Origin: an uncultured Moraxella sp.
GTDB taxonomy: Bacteria > Pseudomonadota > Gammaproteobacteria > Pseudomonadales > Moraxellaceae
Direction of reading: 5' to 3'
NCBI RefSeq assembly: GCF_945873075.1
Contig: NZ_CAMCBS010000021.1
Span: 1 to 32,691, forward strand
DNA: 32,691 nucleotides
Shown: positions 8,090 through 15,775 of the stretch, in pieces
Numbering within the stretch: the first letter of the stretch is position 1
Layout: every line of letters begins with the position of its first letter
Notes under the pieces: generated by a model
Told to the model about the DNA's origin: nothing
Databases searched by the model: none
The model's input: only the letters and a program-made list of their open reading frames with translations
Position numbers and translations under genes: made by a program

Positions 8090-9271
8090 ATGACAGATGC
8101 AGTCGTCATCGTCGCCGCCAAGCGAACGGCGGTGGGTTCATTTTTGGGTTCATTATCAAGCGTGCCTGCGCCAAAGCTTGGCTCAGCTGTGATCAGTGAT
8201 TTACTCGCCGAGACGGGCGTCAGTCCTGATGCAGTGAGCGAAGTCATCATGGGCAATGTGCTAACCACAGGCGTGGGGCAAAATCCTGCCCGTCAAGCCT
8301 CCATCTTTGCAGGCTTGCCCGTACAGACACCTGCCACGACGGTCAATGTCGTCTGTGGCTCGGGTCTAAAAGCCGTGCAAATGGGCGTGCAAGCCATCTT
8401 GTGCGGTGATAGCGACATCGTCATCGCAGGTGGTCAAGAGTCGATGAGCCAAAGCCCGCATTTCATCCATCTGCGTGACGGCATCAAAATGGGTAATGGC
8501 AATCTGACCGACAGCATGGTCGCTGATGGCTTGACTGATGTCTATCACGGCTATCACATGGGCATCACCGCTGAAAATATCGCCGAGCGGCTAGGTATCG
8601 ACCGCACCGCCCAAGATGAATTTGCACTCGCATCCCAACAAAAAGCTGCCCAAGCTGCCGCCAATGGTAAATTTATCAATGAAATCAGTGCAGTATCTGT
8701 ACCACAAAGAACAGGCAAGCCCATCATCGTCGATCGTGATGAATACATCAAACCAAACACAAGCCTAGATGGACTTACCAAATTGCGTCCAGCATTCAAA
8801 AAAGACGGCACGGTCACCGCAGGCAATGCATCAGGGATTAATGATGGCGCAGCCGCTGTGATGCTGATGAAACAAAGCCGAGCTGAAGCACTTGGACTGC
8901 CCATCTTGGCAAAAATCGTCTCATACTCAGCCACAGGTGTCGAGCCTGAAGTGATGGGACTTGGCCCAGTATCGGCGGTCAAATCGGTACTGGATAAGGC
9001 AGGGTGGCAGGTGGATGATGTGGATCTGTATGAAGCCAATGAAGCCTTTGCCGCTCAAGCACTCGGCGTCGCCAAAGAGCTGAATCTGCCTAGCGAGCGA
9101 GTGAATGTCAATGGTGGAGCGATTGCCATCGGCCATCCGATTGGCGCATCAGGCTGTCGCATCCTAGTGACGCTCGTGCATGAGCTGATCCAGAGTAGCA
9201 AATCCAAAGGCGTCGCTACTTTGTGCGTCGGTGGCGGTATGGGTCTGGCGATGGCGATTGAGCGAGTTTGA
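8090..9271 (+). CDS. atoB: Acetyl-CoA acetyltransferase (biosynthetic/degradative thiolase)
   Basis: 393-residue type II thiolase. The acyl-accepting cysteine is C89 (VNVVCGSGLKA), and the second active-site pair is H349 (GHPIGASG) and C379 (LCVGGGMG), matching the numbering of well-studied thiolases to within one residue. NEAFAAQ near residue 315 is also present. It interconverts acetoacetyl-CoA and two acetyl-CoA. It is third in the scoA-scoB operon, 28 bases after scoB, with AAGGAGA before the ATG. A terminator follows at 9315. Homologues are also called phaA or fadA-like; atoB is chosen for the context. Confidence 0.92.
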   Translation: MTDAVVIVAAKRTAVGSFLGSLSSVPAPKLGSAVISDLLAETGVSPDAVSEVIMGNVLTTGVGQNPARQASIFAGLPVQTPATTVNVVCGSGLKAVQMGVQAILCGDSDIVIAGGQESMSQSPHFIHLRDGIKMGNGNLTDSMVADGLTDVYHGYHMGITAENIAERLGIDRTAQDEFALASQQKAAQAAANGKFINEISAVSVPQRTGKPIIVDRDEYIKPNTSLDGLTKLRPAFKKDGTVTAGNASGINDGAAAVMLMKQSRAEALGLPILAKIVSYSATGVEPEVMGLGPVSAVKSVLDKAGWQVDDVDLYEANEAFAAQALGVAKELNLPSERVNVNGGAIAIGHPIGASGCRILVTLVHELIQSSKSKGVATLCVGGGMGLAMAIERV

Positions 9272-9314
9272 TTGCCAGTAAAATACATAACACACAAAAG
9301 CATCTTGGCATCTT

Positions 9315-9346
9315 AGCATCTTGAATCGATTTTCAAGATGCTTTTG
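9315..9346 (+). terminator. Rho-independent terminator of the scoAB-thiolase operon
   Basis: A perfect 11-bp stem, AGCATCTTGAA (9315-9325) with TTCAAGATGCT (9332-9342), a 6-base loop, then TTTGTT. Two partial copies of CATCTT precede it. Confidence 0.8.
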
Positions 9347-9405
9347 TTATTGTTGATGATTTAGAAATGCACTGCAAAAGAAATATCAAAACATTCAAAG
9401 TGCTA

Positions 9406-9434
9406 TTGACAAACCACACAAGGAAGTTTATAAA
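9406..9434 (+). promoter_or_regulatory. Sigma-70 promoter of the AT-rich unknown gene
   Basis: TTGACA (9406-9411), a 17-base spacer and TATAAA (9429-9434) match the consensus closely. Transcription would start near 9441, about 20 bases before the ATG at 9462. This gives the gene its own promoter, separate from the thiolase operon. Confidence 0.75.
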
Positions 9435-9461
9435 CATTGCATCACATCATTGGAATAGACT

Positions 9462-10319
9462 ATGCCTATCTATACAAAAGACAAACTAAACCAAGATATC
9501 TTAAATAAAGTGGTTGAATACACTATAAGTTCTGTTTCTGATATAAAGAAAAAAGAGATAGAATATATTAATAAAATTGAATATGTCTATGACTATCATA
9601 TTAATAAACTAAATTTTGATTTTAAACAATCTATTAGTGCATTAAAGGATTACTATCCTAAAACTTATGATTATTTAATTTTAAATGATTTGTATTATCA
9701 GCTAATTATGTATTGGTATCAATTAATTGACAATAGATTATTCTTATCATCGTTCTTTGAACTAAACCAAAGAATTTACTTTTTAACTAACCCAAGTGAG
9801 GATTATTACGACTGGCTACCAGACTATTTAAAAGATGGCTGGCTCAAGGCATTTGGTGGAATTGTGCTGTCTTATTCGGAAAATGATATAAATGGTACTA
9901 TGCTAATAGGAGACCCATATAGTCGTTGGAAGTCATTTGACCTATACTTACCCAACTCACGCAAAAAAGCCAAACAAGCGATTGAAAGTTTGATTAAAAA
10001 AATTCCTTATACCTTTATTGATATTGAAATTGAAGATATTGAAAAACAAGAAAAATACAGAACAAAGGGCTTTCCCAATCTAAGGGTGATGATAGATTGC
10101 CGTAAGCCAAATGAAGATCCGCAAGAGTATGATTTGATACTCATGTGTTACCATTATGATCATCGAGTTTTTTGGGTAAAAGATGGTGATTTTATTGATG
10201 GTCTTTATGAGATTACCCATCCTCAAGCCATGTTAGATGAATATTTTTTGCATGTGTTTACTCAAAAAGATCAAGAGTATACTCGGTTTGATTTTAGTCC
10301 TTGGGCTAGTAAACTCTAA
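9462..10319 (+). CDS. Unrecognised protein in an AT-rich island
   Basis: 285 residues; I do not recognise the family. It is rich in Tyr, Ile, Asp, Lys and Asn and strongly AT-biased in codons (many ATA, TTA, AAA, TAT), clearly unlike the genes on either side. There is no signal peptide or membrane segment. The N-terminal half is predicted helical with an aromatic cluster (LILNDLYYQLIMYWYQLID, near residues 92-110). The C-terminal half looks like mixed alpha/beta with a DLILMCYHYDHRVFWVKDGD stretch. A cytoplasmic soluble protein is likely. AT-rich single genes with their own promoter are often orphan immunity or defence genes, but nothing here proves that. TTGGAA lies 7 bases before the ATG. 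Confidence 0.8.
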   Translation: MPIYTKDKLNQDILNKVVEYTISSVSDIKKKEIEYINKIEYVYDYHINKLNFDFKQSISALKDYYPKTYDYLILNDLYYQLIMYWYQLIDNRLFLSSFFELNQRIYFLTNPSEDYYDWLPDYLKDGWLKAFGGIVLSYSENDINGTMLIGDPYSRWKSFDLYLPNSRKKAKQAIESLIKKIPYTFIDIEIEDIEKQEKYRTKGFPNLRVMIDCRKPNEDPQEYDLILMCYHYDHRVFWVKDGDFIDGLYEITHPQAMLDEYFLHVFTQKDQEYTRFDFSPWASKL

Positions 10320-10764
10320 CCAGTTTTGTCGGATGGATTGGGGTGTGGTTAAACAAACTTGCGCCCAAATATAACATCAAATCAATTCATCAAAACAAAG
10401 AGTGCATAGATAAATCAAGAAATCATGGTTCAAATTATTTTCTATATATTTCAATCACTTATAAAATAGAATATGAAGTAATGGTGCATTTCATATCATT
10501 TAACATAATATACATTATGCGAAGTATAAGCAATCGGACTTGGAGTAAAAGCCCCAAGCAAATTTGGCATAAATTTGTCAGCCGTTGGCAACTTATCACC
10601 ATAATCACAGCTCAATCCAATCACTGTTGATGGTCATACAGCCCAACTTGTTCCAAGCTCTCATTGAATTTGTGCACTTTGTACAATTATCGTGAAATTC
10701 TCGCACGCTGATGGCAAATTTGTTTTATAATAACCAACAGACACTCAAATTCAGCGGAGTTTTT
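10320..10764. other. AT-rich non-coding stretch with a possible gene remnant on the minus strand
   Basis: No convincing intact gene was seen in these 445 bases. The left part continues the AT-rich island. On the minus strand, 10496-10624 encodes 42 residues from a GTG, including DYGDKLPTADKF and PNLLGAFTPSP, which read like ordinary protein. Just upstream, in another frame, KFNESLEQVGLYDHQ also reads like protein, up to a stop near 10630. This may be a frameshifted remnant of an unidentified gene. The leader of the next gene occupies the right end. Confidence 0.35.
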
Positions 10765-11538
10765 ATGCGCCCACAATCAACACCATTCAAATCCGTCATG
10801 GCATTGGCATTGCTACCTTTGGCAAGCGTCAGTCCAGACAGCCAATTACCCATCAACAAAGACGCCCGCTTAACACTTGGTGTCAGCGCCACCTACAACG
10901 CCACTGCCTATAAAGCGGACAATAACATCAGCTATTTTCCTGTCGGCTCATTTGATAATAATCGCTTGTACATCGAAGGTGCTGAAGCTGGCTTTTATCC
11001 ATACAAAGATTCAAACGACCAAGTCCGTATCGGCCTAAGCTACGACGGTCGTGAGTTTCGCCCAGATGATGCCGATGACGCCGCGATGAAAAATCTTGAT
11101 AAGCGTGATTGGTCGGTGCTTGCACACGCCAGCTATATGCATATCACACCGTATGGCGGTTTCAAAATCAAAGCCACCACCGATGTGCTAAGCCGTCATG
11201 ATGGCCAAACCGTCAGCTTATCACACCTGTCCAAATTCAATAAAGATAAACTGACCATTTATCCAGAAATTGGTGCCGTATGGCAAAGCAAAGATTACAA
11301 CCAGTACTACTACGGCGTGTCAGCTGACGAAAGTGCTCGTACAGGCATCGTACAGTATGATGCCAAATCAGGCGTGATGCCATTTGTTGCTGCGACTGCT
11401 ACTTATAAGATTAACGATCATTTTAGCGTTTTTGGCAATCAGCGAGTCGAATGGCTATCATCCACCCAAAAAGACAGCCCATTGACCGATGGTTCAGTGG
11501 ATTCCAAGACTCGATTCGGTGTGAATTATACCTTTTGA
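10765..11538 (+). CDS. MipA/OmpV family outer-membrane protein
   Basis: About 257 residues. The start at 10765 is preferred over the in-frame ATG at 10711 because GGAG lies 6 bases before it and it begins a proper signal peptide (basic PQSTPFKS, then VMALALLPLASV). The body is a beta-barrel pattern of alternating residues: LTLGVSATYNATAY, RLYIEGAEAGFYPYKD, VRIGLSYDGREFRPDD, KLTIYPEIGAVWQSKDYN with YYYGVS, and FVAATATYKINDHF. It ends in the terminal aromatic signature YTF for outer-membrane assembly. The YYYGV and FxPDD-type motifs fit MipA/OmpV, an MltA-interacting or scaffold-like porin family. The actual role is unknown. A 14-bp bidirectional terminator follows. Confidence 0.82.
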   Translation: MRPQSTPFKSVMALALLPLASVSPDSQLPINKDARLTLGVSATYNATAYKADNNISYFPVGSFDNNRLYIEGAEAGFYPYKDSNDQVRIGLSYDGREFRPDDADDAAMKNLDKRDWSVLAHASYMHITPYGGFKIKATTDVLSRHDGQTVSLSHLSKFNKDKLTIYPEIGAVWQSKDYNQYYYGVSADESARTGIVQYDAKSGVMPFVAATATYKINDHFSVFGNQRVEWLSSTQKDSPLTDGSVDSKTRFGVNYTF

Positions 11539-11556
11539 TTGGTTAATTTAATTAAA

Positions 11557-11596
11557 AAAATAAAAGGGCGTTTACAGTTGATCGCCCTTTTATTTT
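11557..11596. terminator. Bidirectional terminator between the MipA-like gene and yghU
   Basis: A 14-bp perfect stem (11557-11570 with 11583-11596: AAAATAAAAGGGCG / CGCCCTTTTATTTT) with a 12-base loop. The flanking A and T runs let it work on both strands, which suits the convergent genes. Confidence 0.85.
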
Positions 11597-11681
11597 GTTC
11601 AACATAAGCCAACTCGCCCTATTATCACCCTGCTGTTTTATGGTTCGGCTTGGATAATTTGGCTACATCGGATTAAATTTA

Positions 11682-12491
11682 CTAATCAATCGACAGCAGC
11701 TCAAGCGTTTGCACAGTTTGCACCGTCGGCTTGTCAGCCATCATCTTTGCCCAGCGGATAATGTGGGTATATTCATGCACCGCAAGGAACTTAGCGGCAT
11801 CATATTGCTCGCTTACATACAACTCACCCAAGCACAATCTGCCGTACCACGGATAAATTGCCATATCAGCAATGCTATACTCATCGCCCAAAATGTAATT
11901 GCAATTTTCTAGGTGTTTATTTAGCAAATCTAACTGACGCTTAGTTTCCATCGCATAGCGATCAATCGGATATTCCATCGCATAAGGCGCATACGCATAA
12001 AAATGCCCAAAGCCACCGCCAACAAACGGTGCAGAACTCATCTGCCACATCAGCCATGAGTACAGCTCGGCCTTTTTGGTCAAATCGCTTGGCATAAAGG
12101 CTTGATACTTTTCTGCCAAATACAGCAAAATCGCCCCACTTTCAAATACAGGCACAGGCGGCGTCTGTGTACAGTCAAGCAAGGCAGGAATCTTGGAATT
12201 TGGGTTGATTTTGACAAAATCTGAGCCAAATTGATCACCGTTCATGATGTTAATTTTGTACGCATCATAGCCTGTGATTTTGCCAAGAGATTTTAATTCT
12301 TCTAATAAAATATTCACCTTAATGCCGTTGGGCGTGTTGAGCGAATACAGCTGATATGGCGCATCGCCAATTGGTAGCTTTTGTTCGTGCGTCGCCCCTG
12401 CGGTTGGACGGTTCGTCCCGCCAAATTTACCGCCCGCTTTGGCTTTGACGCTTTCATAATCCCAAACGACTGGTGGTGTGTAAGCTGTCAT
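11682..12491 (-). CDS. yghU: Glutathione S-transferase family disulfide reductase YghU
   Basis: 269 residues, closely following the E. coli YghU layout: the N-terminal extension with NRPTAGATHEQKLPIG (residues 27-42), the thioredoxin-like GST domain with LYSLNTPNGIKVNILLEEL, the cis-Pro segment NPNSKIPAL, the ESGAILLYLAEK helix, then the all-helical C domain with GGGFGHFYAYAP and IADMAIYPWYG. YghU-type proteins bind two glutathiones and reduce disulfides and peroxides in the cytosol. AAGGAT lies 5 bases upstream of the ATG at 12491. It is a single gene, convergent with the MipA-like gene. Confidence 0.9.
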   Translation of the reverse strand: MTAYTPPVVWDYESVKAKAGGKFGGTNRPTAGATHEQKLPIGDAPYQLYSLNTPNGIKVNILLEELKSLGKITGYDAYKINIMNGDQFGSDFVKINPNSKIPALLDCTQTPPVPVFESGAILLYLAEKYQAFMPSDLTKKAELYSWLMWQMSSAPFVGGGFGHFYAYAPYAMEYPIDRYAMETKRQLDLLNKHLENCNYILGDEYSIADMAIYPWYGRLCLGELYVSEQYDAAKFLAVHEYTHIIRWAKMMADKPTVQTVQTLELLSID

Positions 12492-12654
12492 GATTTATCC
12501 TTATTTCATTTGATTGCCACTCTTATCCTACAGCATACCCATCATTTGCGCAACTCTTTATGCGATATCATAAGCTATCATTAAAACCTTGATGAAAAAA
12601 TTGCAAATCTGCCACAACCACCCAAGTCAAATATCATGCACAAACCAATAGCAC

Positions 12655-12693
12655 ATAAAAATACCACCGATTCACAAAGTTATCAGTGGTATT
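12655..12693 (-). terminator. Terminator of pncB
   Basis: On the minus strand AATACCAC (12686-12693) pairs with GTGGTATT (12660-12667), followed by TTTATG after the stem's own TT. It lies 43 bases after the pncB stop. The rest of 12492-12735 shows nothing but AT-rich spacer. Confidence 0.65.
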
Positions 12694-12735
12694 AAGATTG
12701 CAATTATCGTTGATGACCGATGGTCTATCAGCCAA

Positions 12736-13959
12736 TCATTCTTTAATTTCAAACACTTGCTTAAGATACGCCAAATAAGTATCGTCTTCAATCATCGTCT
12801 TGCCCGGGCTGTCGGATAGCTTGGCGACCGGCTGACCATTACACGCCACCAGTTTTAGCACGATATTAAGCTGTGTTGCCCCCATATCATTGGTGAGATT
12901 GGTGCCGATACCGAAGCCTGTCTTAATTCGTCCTTTAAAATATTGATGCAAATCCCACGCCTTTTGTAGCGTCAAGCCATCGCTGAATGTCAGACTCTTG
13001 GTTTTTGGGTCGATTTTTAGCTTGTGATAATGATTGATTGCCTTATCACCCCATTCATACGGGTCGCCACTGTCATGACGCAGTCCGTCAAACAGCTTGG
13101 CAAAATACAAATCAAAATCACGCAAAAACGCATCCATCCCCACCACATCAGTCAGGGCAATACCCAAATCGCCACGATACTCACGCACCCAGCACTCAAG
13201 CGCCGCCTTTTGGCTATCTCTTAGGCGTACATCAAGTGCCTGAAACGCCTGCATAAACTCATGCGCCATCGTGCCAATCGGCGTGATGCCAAGTTTTTTG
13301 GCAAGATAGACATTGGAAGTACCACGCACAATCTCAGGGCACGCTTTAGATAATGTCTCAACCACATGATACTGCCAAGCCTTACTAAATCGGCGGCGTG
13401 TGCCAAAATCCGCCACAATAAACGGCGTCTCATCATAAGAGCCGTCCGCCAGTTGCTTGGCTTGGTACTCATGCAGTGCCTTGACCTTATCATTCAAGCG
13501 GTGCTGACCTTCGGCAAGCAGTGCATCTGTCGGCAGGCGTGAATAATACAGCTCACTGACGATACACAGCACAAAGATTTCAAAGAACATCGCCTGAATC
13601 ATCGGACCTTCGATGTCAATGTTTAGATGATTATCATCATCGACCCAGACGGTGATAAAGCGACGCTTAAGTGCAAATAATTCTAAATAATCGACAAAAT
13701 CAGACTTGATAAATCTAAGACTACGCAGATAATCAAGCTCATCTTGGCTAAAGCGGAGCTGACACAGATAATCGAGCTGTGTTTCAAGGTCTTGTTTGAT
13801 TTCGCTCAGCGGATAGACAGTTTCGTCATTGTTGCGACAGCGAAAGCGATACACGCCATGCGTCTGGGGGAATTGATGTAGCATCGCTTGCAGCATGGTG
13901 AATTTATATAAATCATTATCCAGTAGCGATGTGATAATCGGGGCAGTTGCTGTGGTCAT
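12736..13959 (-). CDS. pncB: Nicotinate phosphoribosyltransferase
   Basis: 407 residues. It makes nicotinate mononucleotide from nicotinic acid and PRPP with ATP hydrolysis, the entry step of the Preiss-Handler NAD salvage route. Landmarks are [15 protein letters not shown] (residues 12-26), [10 protein letters not shown] (183-192), [13 protein letters not shown] (213-225), the autophosphorylated histidine H233 in [19 protein letters not shown], the LRHDSGDP phosphate-binding loop, and [13 protein letters not shown] near the C-terminus. All key segments are intact. It is divergent from lipB, with a palindrome about 40 bases upstream. Confidence 0.95.
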   Translation of the reverse strand: MTTATAPIITSLLDNDLYKFTMLQAMLHQFPQTHGVYRFRCRNNDETVYPLSEIKQDLETQLDYLCQLRFSQDELDYLRSLRFIKSDFVDYLELFALKRRFITVWVDDDNHLNIDIEGPMIQAMFFEIFVLCIVSELYYSRLPTDALLAEGQHRLNDKVKALHEYQAKQLADGSYDETPFIVADFGTRRRFSKAWQYHVVETLSKACPEIVRGTSNVYLAKKLGITPIGTMAHEFMQAFQALDVRLRDSQKAALECWVREYRGDLGIALTDVVGMDAFLRDFDLYFAKLFDGLRHDSGDPYEWGDKAINHYHKLKIDPKTKSLTFSDGLTLQKAWDLHQYFKGRIKTGFGIGTNLTNDMGATQLNIVLKLVACNGQPVAKLSDSPGKTMIEDDTYLAYLKQVFEIKE

Positions 13960-13995
13960 AACCCTAAGCCATCCCTTTTTTATGATAAGAATAAA

Positions 13996-14009
13996 AGTAT
14001 CATGATACT
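13996..14009. promoter_or_regulatory. 14-bp palindrome upstream of pncB
   Basis: AGTATCATGATACT is a perfect palindrome, 36-50 bases before the pncB start and inside the likely promoter, since TACTTT / TATAGT-like -10 hexamers overlap it. This position suits a repressor site. NAD salvage genes are often controlled by NrtR- or NadR-type proteins, but the motif is not one I can assign. Confidence 0.4.
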
Positions 14010-14105
14010 ATAATTTTGCCAATTTTGCAGGGTTTTATAAATAAATCTTGCACATTTGTTTGAAAAATAGTGTCATCTGACCGTGTTTGCGGACAATTTT
14101 GGACA

Positions 14106-14188
14106 CCATTTGGCGTAGTATTTGGCGTAGTATTTGGCATGGCATGGAGCAAAGTATTTGTGCAGTATTTGGCAAAGTATATTGCATA
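14106..14188 (+). repeat. Degenerate 12-bp tandem repeat in the lipB leader
   Basis: Seven adjoining units based on GTATTTGGCGTA. They begin at 14106, 14118, 14130, 14142 (most diverged), 14154 (11 bases), 14165 and 14177. The second and third units are nearly identical to each other and to the first. The array is in the pncB-lipB intergenic region, 60 bases before the lipB start, so copy-number change would alter leader length or promoter spacing. Confidence 0.75.
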
Positions 14189-14248
14189 TTTAAGCCGTTG
14201 CCCTTATTATGGTGGCAATTTGAAATCTGTCAATCATATGAGTACACC

Positions 14249-14986
14249 ATGAGTACCATCACCCCTTCTCAATATCAAGCATTAAGCGCACTTGGCGATG
14301 ATACATTTGTCATTCGCCTGTTTGATGATGCCGAATACAACACCACCCATGATGCCATGCTGACACGCACCCTAGAGCGTATCGAAGACAAAAAAGCCAA
14401 CATCACCCACCCTGATGAGCTGTGGATTGTCGAGCATCAAGATGTCTATACGCTAGGTCAAGCAGGCAAGCCTGAACACATCTTGTATCACACGGATACC
14501 CCGATTATCAAGACCGACCGTGGCGGTCAGGTGACTTGGCATGGGCGTGGACAGTTGGTGGTGTATTGGCTGTTTGATTTACGGACGCTTGATATGGGCG
14601 TGCGTGATTTGGTCAGTCATGCCGAGCAAGCCATCGAAGATGTGGTGAGCGACTATCTGCCCGACTCACTCATCGCCAAAGCTCGCCGTGATGCGCCGGG
14701 CGTGTATATCTACAATCATGATGGCGATATGCTTGGCAAAATCGCTAGTCTTGGCTTTAAGATTAAACATGGCTTTAGCTATCATGGCGTGGCGATTAAT
14801 CTGGTGAATGATTTGTCCGCGTTTAATGCCATCAATCCGTGTGGCTATGCAGGTATGCCAATGGCAAAATTGGCAAGCTATGGACTGTTTGACGACAGCC
14901 AAGTCAGCGAATTTATTGCAAAATTTATCAAAAATATTCGTGCTCGCCATCAAGGATTGGTTGCACTTCGGGCGATAGACGAGTAA
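14249..14986 (+). CDS. lipB: Lipoyl(octanoyl) transferase LipB
   Basis: 245 residues from the ATG at 14249. It transfers octanoyl groups from acyl carrier protein to lipoyl domains, the first step of endogenous lipoate synthesis. The family motif is RGGQVTWHGRGQLVVY (residues 91-106). The catalytic lysine is K164 (MLGKIASLG) and the catalytic cysteine C198 (NPCGYAGM). The frame stays open upstream for 54 more codons, but that part encodes the repeat array and is not LipB-like, so the later start is chosen. No good ribosome binding site is visible. The start region is duplicated: ATGAGTAC occurs at 14238 and 14249, and the first copy opens a four-codon frame that stops in ATGA overlapping the real start. 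Confidence 0.92.
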   Translation: MSTITPSQYQALSALGDDTFVIRLFDDAEYNTTHDAMLTRTLERIEDKKANITHPDELWIVEHQDVYTLGQAGKPEHILYHTDTPIIKTDRGGQVTWHGRGQLVVYWLFDLRTLDMGVRDLVSHAEQAIEDVVSDYLPDSLIAKARRDAPGVYIYNHDGDMLGKIASLGFKIKHGFSYHGVAINLVNDLSAFNAINPCGYAGMPMAKLASYGLFDDSQVSEFIAKFIKNIRARHQGLVALRAIDE

Positions 14987-15021
14987 AATAGCCAAAATTT
15001 CTTTTTTATTTGGAGTATAGT

Positions 15022-15552
15022 ATGGCAGATTTTAACCAAATCTTGGACGCAGGCGATGTTGATGGCGGTATCATCAATGTAGTTGTTGAGATTCCAACCG
15101 GTTCAAACCACAAAATCGAATGGAACCGCAAATTGGCTTGCTTTGAGCTTGACCGTGTTGAGCCAGTTGCATTTGCCAAGCCTTGCAACTATGGCTTTAT
15201 CCCACAGACACTAGACGAAGATGGCGACGAGCTAGATGCACTGATCATCACCGAGCAGCCATTGACCACAGGTATCTTTTTGCAAGCCAAAGTCATTGGC
15301 GTGATGAAGTTTGTTGATGATGGCGAAGTTGATGACAAAATCATCGTCGTACCAGCTGACGACCGCAACAACGGCAATGCTTATAACAGCCTAGAAGATC
15401 TACCTGCTCAGCTGATCAAACAGCTTGAGTTCCATTTTAATCACTATAAAGATCTGAAAAAAGCAGGCACAACCAAAGTTGAAGGTTTCTTTGGTGTGGA
15501 TGTCGCAAAAGAAGTCATTAAAGAGAGTCAAAAACGCTGGAAAGAGCTGTAA
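15022..15552 (+). CDS. ppa: Inorganic pyrophosphatase
   Basis: 176-residue soluble family I pyrophosphatase that hydrolyses PPi to phosphate and keeps biosynthetic reactions moving. The metal-binding signature DGDELD covers residues 67-72; EIPTGSNHKIEWN (23-35), RVEPVAFAKPCNYGFIP and FVDDGEVDDKIIVVP are further active-site stretches. The ATG at 15022 has GGAG 6 bases upstream, while an in-frame ATG at 15010 has none. It lies 35 bases after lipB and ends in a strong terminator. Confidence 0.96.
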   Translation: MADFNQILDAGDVDGGIINVVVEIPTGSNHKIEWNRKLACFELDRVEPVAFAKPCNYGFIPQTLDEDGDELDALIITEQPLTTGIFLQAKVIGVMKFVDDGEVDDKIIVVPADDRNNGNAYNSLEDLPAQLIKQLEFHFNHYKDLKKAGTTKVEGFFGVDVAKEVIKESQKRWKEL

Positions 15553-15584
15553 TCCATCACTGATGGCTTAGAGCCAACCCAAAG

Positions 15585-15625
15585 CCCAAGTCAAAGACCC
15601 TTCGGTGTGTTTGGCTTGGGTTTTT
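15585..15625 (+). terminator. Terminator of ppa
   Basis: CCCAAGTCAAA (15585-15595) pairs with TTTGGCTTGGG (15610-15620) with one G-U pair and runs into five T. The stem loop contains a TTCG turn. Confidence 0.85.
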
Positions 15626-15775
15626 AATTTGCTTGATTTTTAACCGACTTAATTTGCCAATGCCCTGATGGTTGGCAAAAACCAAACCATTCACAAAATT
15701 TAGCAAAAAATGCTAATGCCAAAACCCAAAAAGCTTGTTATGATAAGCCAATTTTCATCTCAATAGGTCTTATCA

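Noticed and set aside
10343-10630. 95-codon plus-strand frame in the AT-rich stretch
   Set aside because: Composition looks random, there is no Shine-Dalgarno, and the more protein-like text is on the opposite strand.
14070-14252. 60-codon frame with repeated FGVVFG upstream of lipB
   Set aside because: It is made by translating the 12-bp tandem repeats and ends in the lipB start; there is no ribosome binding site or family resemblance.
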